From Bin87 sp965207585 (lineage in GTDB: Bacteria > Chloroflexota > Dehalococcoidia > Lucifugimonadales > UBA3495), in contig CBDBMT010000003.1 of assembly GCA_965207585.1 (NCBI GenBank), positions 2,728,001 through 2,792,000 of the forward strand: 64,000 nucleotides of DNA, in the 5' to 3' direction. The translations under genes and the position numbers were made by a program. Of the stretch, positions 17,790-25,966 are shown in pieces (the first letter of the stretch is position 1; each line of letters opens with the position of its first letter). The notes beneath the pieces are model-generated. The model had not been told where the DNA came from and searched no databases. It saw only the letters and a list, made by a program, of their open reading frames with translations.

Positions 17790-19163
17790 TCAGATCCGGG
17801 TGAGACGCAGCAAATCGCCGACGTCGGTCTCGTTTTCAAGGCGCCACAACCGGGCCAGCAACTCCTCGGTCTGTTCAGGCGAAAGCAGACCCTCGCACAG
17901 ACCGCGGAATTTAGATTCCACCTCGGCGTCGGTCATGGGATTGAGATGGTGCCCGCGGAAATGGGCAACCTCCGAGCTGTAGGTCGCTCCGTCTTTCATC
18001 CGCAGGTCGAAATTGCACAGCATAGCCTCGGGCACGCGCCGATTGGCTTCTTCCGACGCCTCGATTCGCGTGCGGCTGATCAGGGCAGCGATGCTGGGGT
18101 CGTTGATGTGCTCGTCCGAGAAATGGCTTTCGTTGAGGGTGTTGTGGGTCAATGCTATTGCCGTAGCGTAGGGCATGCTGTGGTCGGCTGACTCGCGGGT
18201 CTTGGGGTGATACTTCTCCTCGTCGCCAGCCATGATGTCGATGGCTTTCTGCAGGGTGCGGATGTGAACGTCCTCGACGTCGGCGACGTTGAAGCCGGGC
18301 ACCTGGCGGCGAGCGTCCAGCGCTGCTTCAACAACGGTTTGCGAATAAAGGCCCAGGGCAAACTGCTTGATGTTGCACTCGTGGACCTTGAAAGGTTGAC
18401 CCTGATCCCCGCCGAAGGGTTCCAGTTGGTAGGGTTCTTTGGTTACAGCGGAGAAGAATCCCAGTTCTCCCTCGAACACCGGCGCCGGTCCGGTCAGGCC
18501 CCGCTGTGCCAGTAGAGCGGCGAAAACTGCGTTGCGGCTGGCGTTGGCATAGGCGCATCCCTTCCAGTGAGAGAGTTCGCCGACCCGGGTTTGCCCCAGG
18601 GCCAGGTTGGGCGTTATCCCGAGGTTCAACGCCTGTTCGGTTTGCGCCGCGGACAATCCCATGGCGCGGGCCGCCCCAGCGGAGCTGGCGATGGCGCCGT
18701 TGGTGACGTGATCAAAGCCGAGGGCGCGTATGTTGCCGGCGTCACCGAAACGGCAGAAAGCCTCATACGCGACCGCGGTGGCGGTGATCAGGCGACGACC
18801 GCCCGCGCCGGCCATTTCGGCGCCGGCGAGAGTGGCGGCGACGCTGTCGCTGGGATGCCCGGATTCCTGCGTAGTGTAGCCATCGTTGAAATCCAGGTAG
18901 CGAATCATCACTCCGTTGGCGAAGGTGGCCAGCTCGGGGCTGCTGGTCAGCCCACTGCCGATGATGGTTACCGGCCGGCGATGCCCGGTAACCTCTGCCG
19001 CCAGGTCCCGGGCAATTTTACTGGGTTCCGAGGTGTAACCGCCAATGGCGCATCCCACGGTGTCAATGATCATTCGCTTGAGAAGATGAACGGTATCCGA
19101 CGGGATATCGGCAAAGTGCAGATTGGCAGAGTAATTCGATACGTACTCGGCTATGGTAGTCAT
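17790..19163 (-). CDS. MmgE/PrpD family protein (2-methylcitrate dehydratase-like)
   Basis: A 457-residue protein with the MmgE/PrpD fold. The N-terminal helical domain has LLKRMIIDTVGCAIGGYTSEPSKIA and the characteristic FANGVMIRYLDFNDGYTTQESGHPSD. The C-terminal domain has VHIRTLQKAIDIMAGDEEKYHPKTRESADHSMPYATAIAL. Members dehydrate or isomerise small di- and tricarboxylic acids such as 2-methylcitrate or cis-aconitate, but many have unknown substrates. No prpB or prpC is nearby, so assignment to the methylcitrate cycle is not supported. ATG at 19163 follows AAAGGATTT. It lies about 100 bp downstream of a ferredoxin reductase-like gene on the same strand. Confidence 0.88.
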   Translation of the reverse strand: MTTIAEYVSNYSANLHFADIPSDTVHLLKRMIIDTVGCAIGGYTSEPSKIARDLAAEVTGHRRPVTIIGSGLTSSPELATFANGVMIRYLDFNDGYTTQESGHPSDSVAATLAGAEMAGAGGRRLITATAVAYEAFCRFGDAGNIRALGFDHVTNGAIASSAGAARAMGLSAAQTEQALNLGITPNLALGQTRVGELSHWKGCAYANASRNAVFAALLAQRGLTGPAPVFEGELGFFSAVTKEPYQLEPFGGDQGQPFKVHECNIKQFALGLYSQTVVEAALDARRQVPGFNVADVEDVHIRTLQKAIDIMAGDEEKYHPKTRESADHSMPYATAIALTHNTLNESHFSDEHINDPSIAALISRTRIEASEEANRRVPEAMLCNFDLRMKDGATYSSEVAHFRGHHLNPMTDAEVESKFRGLCEGLLSPEQTEELLARLWRLENETDVGDLLRLTRI

Positions 19164-19259
19164 AGAAATCCTTTTTGGTCGCCTGTGGGGCCCGCATCTG
19201 TATGCATTCGGGGCGAGCCCAAGCCCACCCCGGTGTAGAACTTCGGTTGTGAGCAGGGG

Positions 19260-20015
19260 TTACTCTTTCCAGAATCTCTCTTCGGTCCAGCGCCACCCGT
19301 CGGCGGTTACGATCTCCCGGCTGGCTTCAATCATCCCAGGATGTCCGCAGGCGTAAATCAGAGTCTGGGTACGGTCCAGGGCGAGCTTCTTGATTTGGTC
19401 GGCGACGATGTTATTGAGACGACCGGCAGCGCCTTCCCACCCGGCGTTGCGCTCTTCGGTGGGCCGACTGATCGCCGGGACGAAAGTCATGACGTCGGGA
19501 TGCGCGGCAGCCAACCTCGCCAGCTCGACGTCGTAGACGAACTCGTCGCGATAAGAAGCCCCTTCGACCACGTAGAAGTGGTGTCCATCGCGACCGTAAT
19601 GCAAGTGATCCCGGACTATGCTGACGAAAGGCGCCACACCGGTGACGGTGCCCAGCATCAGGTGCTGGGTGGCCGAAGGATCCATCAAAAAGATGCCCTT
19701 GGGTCGGGGGCGGATCGACATGGTATCGCCAATTTCCATGCGCCACATGCGCGGAGTGAGTTCTCCTTCAGGAACCAACTCGACGAAGATTTCCAGGAAA
19801 GGTTCATGGGGAGCGGAGACGATGGAATACGCCCGTTCGATGCCATCCAAGCCCAGGGTGCAGTATTGGCCAGGCTTGAATTTGAAATCGAAACCCTGTG
19901 GCTCCATCTTGATGACCATCAGATCATCCGTGTAATCAACACGCTCCACCAGCCTGGCGCGGGGCAGATTGATGGTGCGGTCACGGATCACGGTGGTGGA
20001 TGGCGACGTGGTCAT
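19260..20015 (-). CDS. Ferredoxin-NADP reductase-like FAD/NAD(P)-binding oxidoreductase
   Basis: About 251 residues. The FAD-binding barrel has RARLVERVDYTDDLMVIKM, FKPGQYCTLGLDG and the FAD motif RAYSIVS. The NAD(P) domain has GTVTGVAPFVSIVRD and ends with YACGHPGMIEASREI and a C-terminal aromatic stretch (WTEERFWKE), as in bacterial ferredoxin/flavodoxin-NADP reductases. ATG at 20015 is chosen over an upstream codon because the longer N-terminus has no family match and GGAG precedes this ATG. The gene follows the NuoG/FdhA-like subunit by about 130 bp, so it may channel electrons between NAD(P)H and a ferredoxin linked to that complex. That link is inference. Confidence 0.88.
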   Translation of the reverse strand: MTTSPSTTVIRDRTINLPRARLVERVDYTDDLMVIKMEPQGFDFKFKPGQYCTLGLDGIERAYSIVSAPHEPFLEIFVELVPEGELTPRMWRMEIGDTMSIRPRPKGIFLMDPSATQHLMLGTVTGVAPFVSIVRDHLHYGRDGHHFYVVEGASYRDEFVYDVELARLAAAHPDVMTFVPAISRPTEERNAGWEGAAGRLNNIVADQIKKLALDRTQTLIYACGHPGMIEASREIVTADGWRWTEERFWKE

Positions 20016-20143
20016 TCTGGCTCCAGTTGGTAGATTTGATCGAAGTTTGCTCGATGTGCAACGCAATCGAAGTTAGGGCAAGCAAACGCTCAACCGTTTA
20101 GGTATATTCCACGCGAAGAATAGTACCGACATGGCTGGCGACA

Positions 20144-22978
20144 TCAGCCAGCCAATTCGACGCGACATGCTTCGAGATGCAACCCGGGCACGCGCGCCAT
20201 GGGGTTGATGTCTTCCGATGCCTGCAATTCCGTAGCCAACTGTCCAAACAACGTGGTTATCGATACGACCCCCGAAGGAACAGTCGAGTCAAGGTGGGCA
20301 ATTCCGGTGGTACGGTTGCCGGCCGTTACTACGGACACGGGGGCGTCATCGGAGATGCCCCAAGAGGCGGCGTCAGCCGGATTGACGTGCACGTGCTCGT
20401 CGCGCACGATGCGATTCAGCTCGCCCGATTCGACCGTGATTTCCCTTTCGCTCTGGAGGAGCACACGACCGGGGGCGAGGATGGCGGGAAGGTCGGCTGA
20501 TGTGTGTACCGGAACTGCACGGAATCGAGGAGCGCCCGGTTCGGCCCGTCCGTTGGGGAAGCCGTTGGCGTACAGCACCGGGGACGAGGGAGTGGCAGGT
20601 GTGGGGCAGGGCCACTGTATTCCGCGCTCTTCGCGGGTCGTGTACAGCAACTGGGTGGGCCGCGGAGATTCCATTCCCGTCTGCATTATCAGTGCCGTTT
20701 CCTGGGCCAATCGCTGATAGCTGATCCCCCGGTAGTTCGGAGCAACGGACGCTATTTCGTCCATGACCCGGGATGGTTCGTCGTAGTTCAAGCCGGCAAT
20801 GTCCAATCGATCAGCCAACTCGGCGAAAATCCATCCTTCCGGCATGGCGTCGTTGTTTCGCACGGCAATCGCGGGTCTCACGCGCTGGACACGCCGTTCC
20901 AGATTCGTGAACGTACCGTCCTTTTCCCCAAAAGTCGCCCGGGGCAGGACAACATCGGCGACCTGGGCGACCGGCGAAAGGAAAGTGTCGACTACCGCCA
21001 GAAACTCCAGCTGTTCGAATATGGCCACGTCGCTGACAAGGAGACCGTTGGAATAGTTCGGGCTGTCACCAACGAGCAGCATTGACGTGATGGCGCCGCC
21101 TGCAGCCTCGAGCATGGATGCGGCGCTCATGCCGGTGGACGCTGGCAGCCGCGCGCCCCAGGTTTCTTCTACGTGGGCACGGTGTGCGTCGTCGAAGGTG
21201 GGTGCGCCTCCCGGGAGACGGTCGGGCAGGCACCCTACGTCGATTGCGCCCTGGCCGTTTGCGCCCTGCCGCATTGGAAATATTCCGCCGGCCGGCCGGT
21301 CAACGTTGCGGGTAAGCAATGCCAAGTCCGCCAAAGCAATTACACATTCACGGCTGATGCCGGCAGACAGATTGTCCAGACCATAAACTATGGCGCCGGT
21401 ATCTGCTTCGCCAAACATCCTGGCGGCGCGGGCGATGTCATCGAGGGAAACCCCGGTTGCGGCGATGGCGTCGTCGCTCAACCGCTCCAGCTCGTAAACG
21501 AGCGTGTCGTAGCTGTCCGCGTGTTCAGCGAGCCATTCGGCGTCAACGAGGTCTTCCTGTAGAACTTGCTTCAGGATCGCACCAAGGAGGAGCAACTCGG
21601 TACCCGGGACCGGGCGGAGCCACAGATCGGCGTAGCGCGTGAGCTCCACTTCCCGAGTGTCGATTACGATAAGAGGGGTGCCGTTGCCGGCGGCGCGCTT
21701 GATCGGCACGCCCACTACGTTGTGACTTTCGGTCACGTTGGTGTTGAAAACCAGGATGCAGCCGGCTTTCTCAAGGTCCCAGATTGAATTGGTAGCGCCG
21801 GGATAACCGAGGACATCTTCCAGGGCGCCGGTGAGGGCGGGCTGCGTGTTGCCGGAATGATCGATGTTGTTGGTGTTCATTCCGATGCGGGCAAATTTCT
21901 GGGCCAGGTACAGTTCCTCGTTGGTGCTATCGGGAGCGGTGATCAGACCGAACCCTTCGCCCGCCTGGTGGGCGCGCAGCCGCTCGGCAACCAGGTCCAA
22001 AGCTTCATCCCACGTGGCATTCTCAAGTCGGCCATTGCGACGGATCATGGGTCGGCGCAGGCGCTGACCGCTGGTCAGGTGCCCGAGGCCGAACTTGCCT
22101 TTGTAGCACGCCTGGCCGCGGTTGGCCGGGGAATTGAGTTCGGGAATAGCGCGGATCACCCGGCCCTGATCGTTGATTTCAAGATTCATCTGGCATCCGA
22201 CCGGACAGTGGGTGCAGATGGTGCGTTCCACGCGGGCAGCCTTTTCCCATTTGCCCTCACGCTCGGTTAGAGCGCCCACGGGGCAGACATCGATGCAGGC
22301 GCCGCAGAACTCGCAACCCGACTCCAGCAGGGATGTCCCGAAGGATGTGCCCACCAACGCTTTGCCGGAGCGCTCGGTGAAGCAGATGGCGTTGTCGCCG
22401 CGCATTTCTTCGCAGGCCCGGACACAGCGGCCGCAGGTGATGCAAAGATTGTAGTCGCGATCATAAAATGGATCGCTGACTTCCAACGGGATGTCGCGGT
22501 ACACGTAGGTCATGGGGGATTCGAGCTCCATGCCCAGGTACCGCACGGTGTCCTTGAATTCGCAACGTTCGTTTTTGGGACAGGTAATGCAACGATCATT
22601 GACCGACACGTGGCGGAGGCAGACGTCGGACGGCCCGCAGATATCCACGCGATGACAAGTGAGACAGCCGTTGGGATGCTCGGCGATGAGCATCTGCATG
22701 ACGGAGCGGCGAAGCTCGATAACGTCCGGGGTCTCGCTCCACACGGTCATGCCGTCGGTGGCTGCCAGGGTGCAAGCGGCCGGAAAGCCCGGCACGCGAC
22801 CCCGTTCGTTCTCCGCGACCACCACGCACATGCGGCAGGCCGCATAGGGCTTCATGCCCGAGTGGTAGCAAAGATAGGGGACATAGACGCCGGCGTCGAT
22901 GGCGGCTTCGAGCACCATCTTCCCTGGCTGGGTCTTGATTTCCACACCGTCGATGGAGATGGTGATATCGTCAGGCAT
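20144..22978 (-). CDS. NuoG/FdhA-like molybdopterin oxidoreductase subunit lacking the formate-dehydrogenase Cys/Sec
   Basis: A 944-residue iron-sulfur molybdopterin-type subunit. The N-terminal [2Fe-2S] domain has Cys37, 48, 51 and 69. A His/Cys-rich stretch follows at 101-139, including CxxCPKNERCE, which corresponds to the CELQ motif of hydrogenase/NuoG proteins. Two ferredoxin clusters use Cys179/182/185/189 and 222/225/228/232. The molybdopterin domain begins at about 250 with its own 4Fe motif (Cys255, 258, 262, 291), and a dinucleotide-binding C-terminal domain is present. In formate dehydrogenases a conserved NNIDHxxRxCH block supplies the Cys or Sec that binds Mo/W. Here the block is NNIDHSGNTQP, placing Gln379 and Pro380 at the Cys and His positions. 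It therefore cannot be a normal formate dehydrogenase and may be an electron-wiring subunit like NuoG or have other chemistry. It follows NuoF- and NuoE-like genes. Confidence 0.85.
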   Translation of the reverse strand: MPDDITISIDGVEIKTQPGKMVLEAAIDAGVYVPYLCYHSGMKPYAACRMCVVVAENERGRVPGFPAACTLAATDGMTVWSETPDVIELRRSVMQMLIAEHPNGCLTCHRVDICGPSDVCLRHVSVNDRCITCPKNERCEFKDTVRYLGMELESPMTYVYRDIPLEVSDPFYDRDYNLCITCGRCVRACEEMRGDNAICFTERSGKALVGTSFGTSLLESGCEFCGACIDVCPVGALTEREGKWEKAARVERTICTHCPVGCQMNLEINDQGRVIRAIPELNSPANRGQACYKGKFGLGHLTSGQRLRRPMIRRNGRLENATWDEALDLVAERLRAHQAGEGFGLITAPDSTNEELYLAQKFARIGMNTNNIDHSGNTQPALTGALEDVLGYPGATNSIWDLEKAGCILVFNTNVTESHNVVGVPIKRAAGNGTPLIVIDTREVELTRYADLWLRPVPGTELLLLGAILKQVLQEDLVDAEWLAEHADSYDTLVYELERLSDDAIAATGVSLDDIARAARMFGEADTGAIVYGLDNLSAGISRECVIALADLALLTRNVDRPAGGIFPMRQGANGQGAIDVGCLPDRLPGGAPTFDDAHRAHVEETWGARLPASTGMSAASMLEAAGGAITSMLLVGDSPNYSNGLLVSDVAIFEQLEFLAVVDTFLSPVAQVADVVLPRATFGEKDGTFTNLERRVQRVRPAIAVRNNDAMPEGWIFAELADRLDIAGLNYDEPSRVMDEIASVAPNYRGISYQRLAQETALIMQTGMESPRPTQLLYTTREERGIQWPCPTPATPSSPVLYANGFPNGRAEPGAPRFRAVPVHTSADLPAILAPGRVLLQSEREITVESGELNRIVRDEHVHVNPADAASWGISDDAPVSVVTAGNRTTGIAHLDSTVPSGVVSITTLFGQLATELQASEDINPMARVPGLHLEACRVELAG

Positions 22979-23025
22979 GGCGTTTCCTAGTCAAACTTGG
23001 AGCGCTGGCAGGACGGGGCCGCCGA

Positions 23026-24783
23026 TCAGCGCCTGGTGAGGCGGGGCGAGAACACCTGGTCAGGGCAATCGCCGGTGTGTCGCTTTTCGCGAATGTGAGC
23101 GTCGAATTCGTGCCCGAAATAGCGGAGCGCGGAGGAGACCGGATTGAACCCGAGCTGGCCGTGTCCGCACAACGAACCGGCCTGCATGTTTTCCCCGATG
23201 TTGCGCATCAGGGCAAGGTCTTCCTCGGTTCCTTCCAGGTTGCTGATGCGCTCCAGAACCTCGAGCAGATGGCTCATCCCCATGCGGCAAGGGAAGCACT
23301 TTCCGCAGGATTCGTACTGGCAAAAGGCGATGAGGTTGCGGGTCAGGTCAACCACGCAGGTATCCTCGTCCGCTACGATGATGCCGCCCGAGCCCAGGAT
23401 CGCGCCGGCCGCGCGGAAGACATCGAAGTCCAGGACAAGGTCCAGATTGGCATCGCTGGCGGAGAGCACGCCGCCCAACGGGCCGCCGGTTTGGAGCAGC
23501 TTCATGGACTTGCCGTTGGGAACACCTCCGGCCATATCGAACAGTACCTGGCGCAAAGTCATGCCCAGCGGAACTTCGATCAAACCGGTGTAGGTGATAT
23601 CGCCGGACAAGCAAAGGATTGCCGTGCCGCTGCTCCCGTTGATCCTGTTGTCGGGATCGGGCTGGGTTCCAATTCCGGCGAACCACTCGCCGCCGCGCGC
23701 CACGATCTCGGGCACGTAGGCAAGGGTCTTCACGTTGTTGATGTTTGAAGGCTTGCCGAAAACTCCCACCTGGGCCGGGAAAGGAGGGCGGTAGCGGGGC
23801 ATGGACCGCTTGCCTTCGATTGCCTCCATCAACGCGGTTTCCTCTCCGGAAACATAAGAGTCGCCGGTCAAGGCGACCTCGACGTCAAAGGAGAATTCGG
23901 TTCCCAGGATGTTTTGGCCGAGGAGTCCAAGATCGTAGGCCTGCTGGATGACGGCCCGAGTGCGGTCGATGGGCTGGTTGTGACCGTGGCGGATGAAGAT
24001 GTAACCGCGGTTCGCGTTGCAGGCGTAACCTGCGATGGTGATGCCTTCGACCACGGTGGCCGGATCGCTTTCTAGGATGCCCCGATCATTGAAGGCGCCG
24101 GGGTCGCCTTCCTCGCAGTTGCACAGGATGTACTTGTTGGGATCGGGGTTGCCGGCGAGGAATCCCCACTTGACGCCGGCGGGGAATGCTGCGCCGCCGC
24201 GACCGCGAAGGCCGGAGGTTCGGACCTCGCCCAGGGCGTCTGCGGGAGACATCTCAGCGAGGGCCTTGTTCAGCGCCGCATAACCACCGTTGGCGATGTA
24301 CTGGTAAATGTCGGACGGATCAATATTCCCGGCGTTGCGCAGGGCGATGCGCTGCTGCAAGGCCATCATCGGGTGGTCCTGGAGGTTGGCGATGCCTGCG
24401 GGCGCCTGCGATGGATCCCCGAGGTAACCGATGGCGTGCTCCGCCAGCGGATCGCCGCCCGCTGCATGCTCATGAACGATACGCTCAGCCAGCTCGGGCG
24501 TCACCTGTCCATAGAATACACGGGGGCCGTTGGGCATCTGGACATCAAGCAACGGTTCGGCAAAACACAGACCGAGGGTCCCGACCTCCGACACGCTTGC
24601 CGGAATTTGCTGCTGTTCCAGGGCGGATTTGACAGCGGCAACGACTTCGAACCCTCCGGCAGCCTCCCCGGCTAATCCAGTGCCGACGCGGATCCACGGG
24701 CGGTCGCCGGCAGTCAGGTCTTCCCAGCGGCGGCGAGCCTCGGCCAGGATGGCGCTAAAGGGGGATTCTGTCGGTGCAGTCAC
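23026..24783 (-). CDS. NuoF-like NADH-binding subunit (51-kDa / HydB-FdsB type)
   Basis: A 585-residue subunit that binds NADH, FMN and a [4Fe-4S] cluster. Key segments are SGLRGRGGAAFPAGVKWGF (FMN/NADH glycine-rich loop), CNCEEGDPGAFNDRGILESDP (the acidic NAD site in the GDPGAF form typical of hydrogenase and formate dehydrogenase diaphorases) and ESCGKCFPCRMG plus SLCGHGQLG for the [4Fe-4S] ligands. An N-terminal thioredoxin-like domain is present (residues 25-125), but its usual CxxxxC pair is lost (VGTGLAGEAAGG) and only one Cys of the second pair remains (LGLCFAEPLLDV), so it probably holds no [2Fe-2S]. It lies 14 bp after the NuoE-like gene and 47 bp before the NuoG/FdhA-like gene, forming a three-subunit diaphorase module. 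Confidence 0.92.
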   Translation of the reverse strand: MTAPTESPFSAILAEARRRWEDLTAGDRPWIRVGTGLAGEAAGGFEVVAAVKSALEQQQIPASVSEVGTLGLCFAEPLLDVQMPNGPRVFYGQVTPELAERIVHEHAAGGDPLAEHAIGYLGDPSQAPAGIANLQDHPMMALQQRIALRNAGNIDPSDIYQYIANGGYAALNKALAEMSPADALGEVRTSGLRGRGGAAFPAGVKWGFLAGNPDPNKYILCNCEEGDPGAFNDRGILESDPATVVEGITIAGYACNANRGYIFIRHGHNQPIDRTRAVIQQAYDLGLLGQNILGTEFSFDVEVALTGDSYVSGEETALMEAIEGKRSMPRYRPPFPAQVGVFGKPSNINNVKTLAYVPEIVARGGEWFAGIGTQPDPDNRINGSSGTAILCLSGDITYTGLIEVPLGMTLRQVLFDMAGGVPNGKSMKLLQTGGPLGGVLSASDANLDLVLDFDVFRAAGAILGSGGIIVADEDTCVVDLTRNLIAFCQYESCGKCFPCRMGMSHLLEVLERISNLEGTEEDLALMRNIGENMQAGSLCGHGQLGFNPVSSALRYFGHEFDAHIREKRHTGDCPDQVFSPRLTRR

Positions 24784-24797
24784 AAGCCAGTCGCGGA

Positions 24798-25277
24798 TCA
24801 GTGCGTCGGGGCGGACGCCAGGGCTGAGGCGATTCTCGAGCGGGCGCTATCGGGCGTAATGCGGCCAGCCAGGTGGTGGTTGATGGCCATCACCGGAGCG
24901 TGAGCGCAGGCGCCCAGGCAGGTGTTGTAGCGCAGCGTGGCTTTACCGTCGCCGGTGTCGCCCTCGTCGGATAACCCCAGGGCCTCCTGCGCTGCGGCAA
25001 TCACGGCGGTTGCGCCCATGACATGACAAGAGGGGCCCCAGCAGACTTCGACACGGAGATCAGTGGGCGGATCAAACCGGAAATTCGGGTAGAAGGTGGC
25101 TACCGCCCAAACATCATTGACGGTAGCGTCCATGCGCGCAGCGACGGCTTCAACAGCCTCGGTGGGGATATAACCGATGGCGTCTTCCACCGCCAGCAGG
25201 GACGAAAGGACGGTGACCGTGCTTTGCGGTTGATCGTTGACCGCCCGATCAATCAACTGGAGGGTGGCATCGTCCAT
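24798..25277 (-). CDS. NuoE-like [2Fe-2S] subunit (24-kDa type)
   Basis: A 159-residue thioredoxin-like ferredoxin. The helical N-terminus (LQLIDRAVNDQPQSTVTVLSSLLAVEDAIGYIPTEAVEAVA) is typical, and the four cluster cysteines are intact in VCWGPSCHVMG and NTCLGACAHAPV. It passes electrons between the FMN of the NuoF-like partner and the iron-sulfur chain of the large subunit. It is the first gene of the NuoE-F-G set; the next gene upstream on the strand is a Uma2 gene, 86 bp away. Confidence 0.92.
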   Translation of the reverse strand: MDDATLQLIDRAVNDQPQSTVTVLSSLLAVEDAIGYIPTEAVEAVAARMDATVNDVWAVATFYPNFRFDPPTDLRVEVCWGPSCHVMGATAVIAAAQEALGLSDEGDTGDGKATLRYNTCLGACAHAPVMAINHHLAGRITPDSARSRIASALASAPTH

Positions 25278-25363
25278 TTGTGAAATCCGTTACAAATCCC
25301 GATTTGAACGGCGCAAGTCTAGCACAGGGGACAGTGGACGGGCAATGTGGACCAGCGGCGGCG

Positions 25364-25954
25364 CTACTCTCCAATGATTCGGGCGACTTCCAGAACGATG
25401 TCGGGGAATGCCTGGGGCGCGATGCTCTCGCCGGGGCCGAAGTGGCGCGCAGTGGCGTAACTGTCCCCGGTCGGGTCGATATAAGCTTCAATGCGACGCT
25501 CCGGGCGGGCGACAATCCACAATTCCGGGATGCCGGCGCGGGCGTAGGCCGCCAGTTTCACGGTGCGGTCAAACTCCGCGCTGCTGTCGGCAACCTCGAT
25601 GAGCAGCAGCACGTCGCCGGGAGCCGGGTGGCCGTTCCGATAGAAGTCATCGCGCCACCGTAGCAGCATCACATCGGGCTGCGGCTCGCTATTGTTGTCC
25701 AGCCGCGTAGGGTTCTGGACGCGGACGATGGCTCTTCCTTGTAACGACGGAGGCAGTATGTTGGTGAACAGGTCCACACTGGCGGCGTGCCAGTCTCCAA
25801 TGGGTGGCATTACGATGAGGTCCCCGTCAAGCAGCTCGACTCGGTCGTTTTCCGACAGTATGCCGGCGTCGGCCATGGCGTAGTACTCGGCCACGGTGAA
25901 GCGGCGGCGGGCGGGAACGGCCGCCGCCGGCGGAGACGCTACAGGAGTGGTCAT
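25364..25954 (-). CDS. Uma2 family (DUF820) PD-(D/E)XK nuclease-like protein
   Basis: A 196-residue protein with the Uma2 layout: RRFTVAEYYAMADAGILSENDRVELLDGDL at the N-terminus, EPQPDVMLLRW, then DVLLLIEVADSSAEFDRTVKLAAYARAGIPELWIV. The D...ExA-type acidic residues sit at the expected restriction-nuclease-fold positions. Uma2 proteins are abundant in Cyanobacteria and Chloroflexi and their biological role is unsettled. It starts 12 bp after the DsbA/FrnE-like gene. A second, diverged Uma2 gene is at 37008. Confidence 0.9.
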   Translation of the reverse strand: MTTPVASPPAAAVPARRRFTVAEYYAMADAGILSENDRVELLDGDLIVMPPIGDWHAASVDLFTNILPPSLQGRAIVRVQNPTRLDNNSEPQPDVMLLRWRDDFYRNGHPAPGDVLLLIEVADSSAEFDRTVKLAAYARAGIPELWIVARPERRIEAYIDPTGDSYATARHFGPGESIAPQAFPDIVLEVARIIGE

Positions 25955-25966
25955 GGCAACCGGACC

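Noticed and set aside
20144..22978. Functional formate dehydrogenase alpha subunit
   Set aside because: The Cys/Sec and His of the metal site are replaced by Gln and Pro, and no fdhD or other maturation gene is adjacent.
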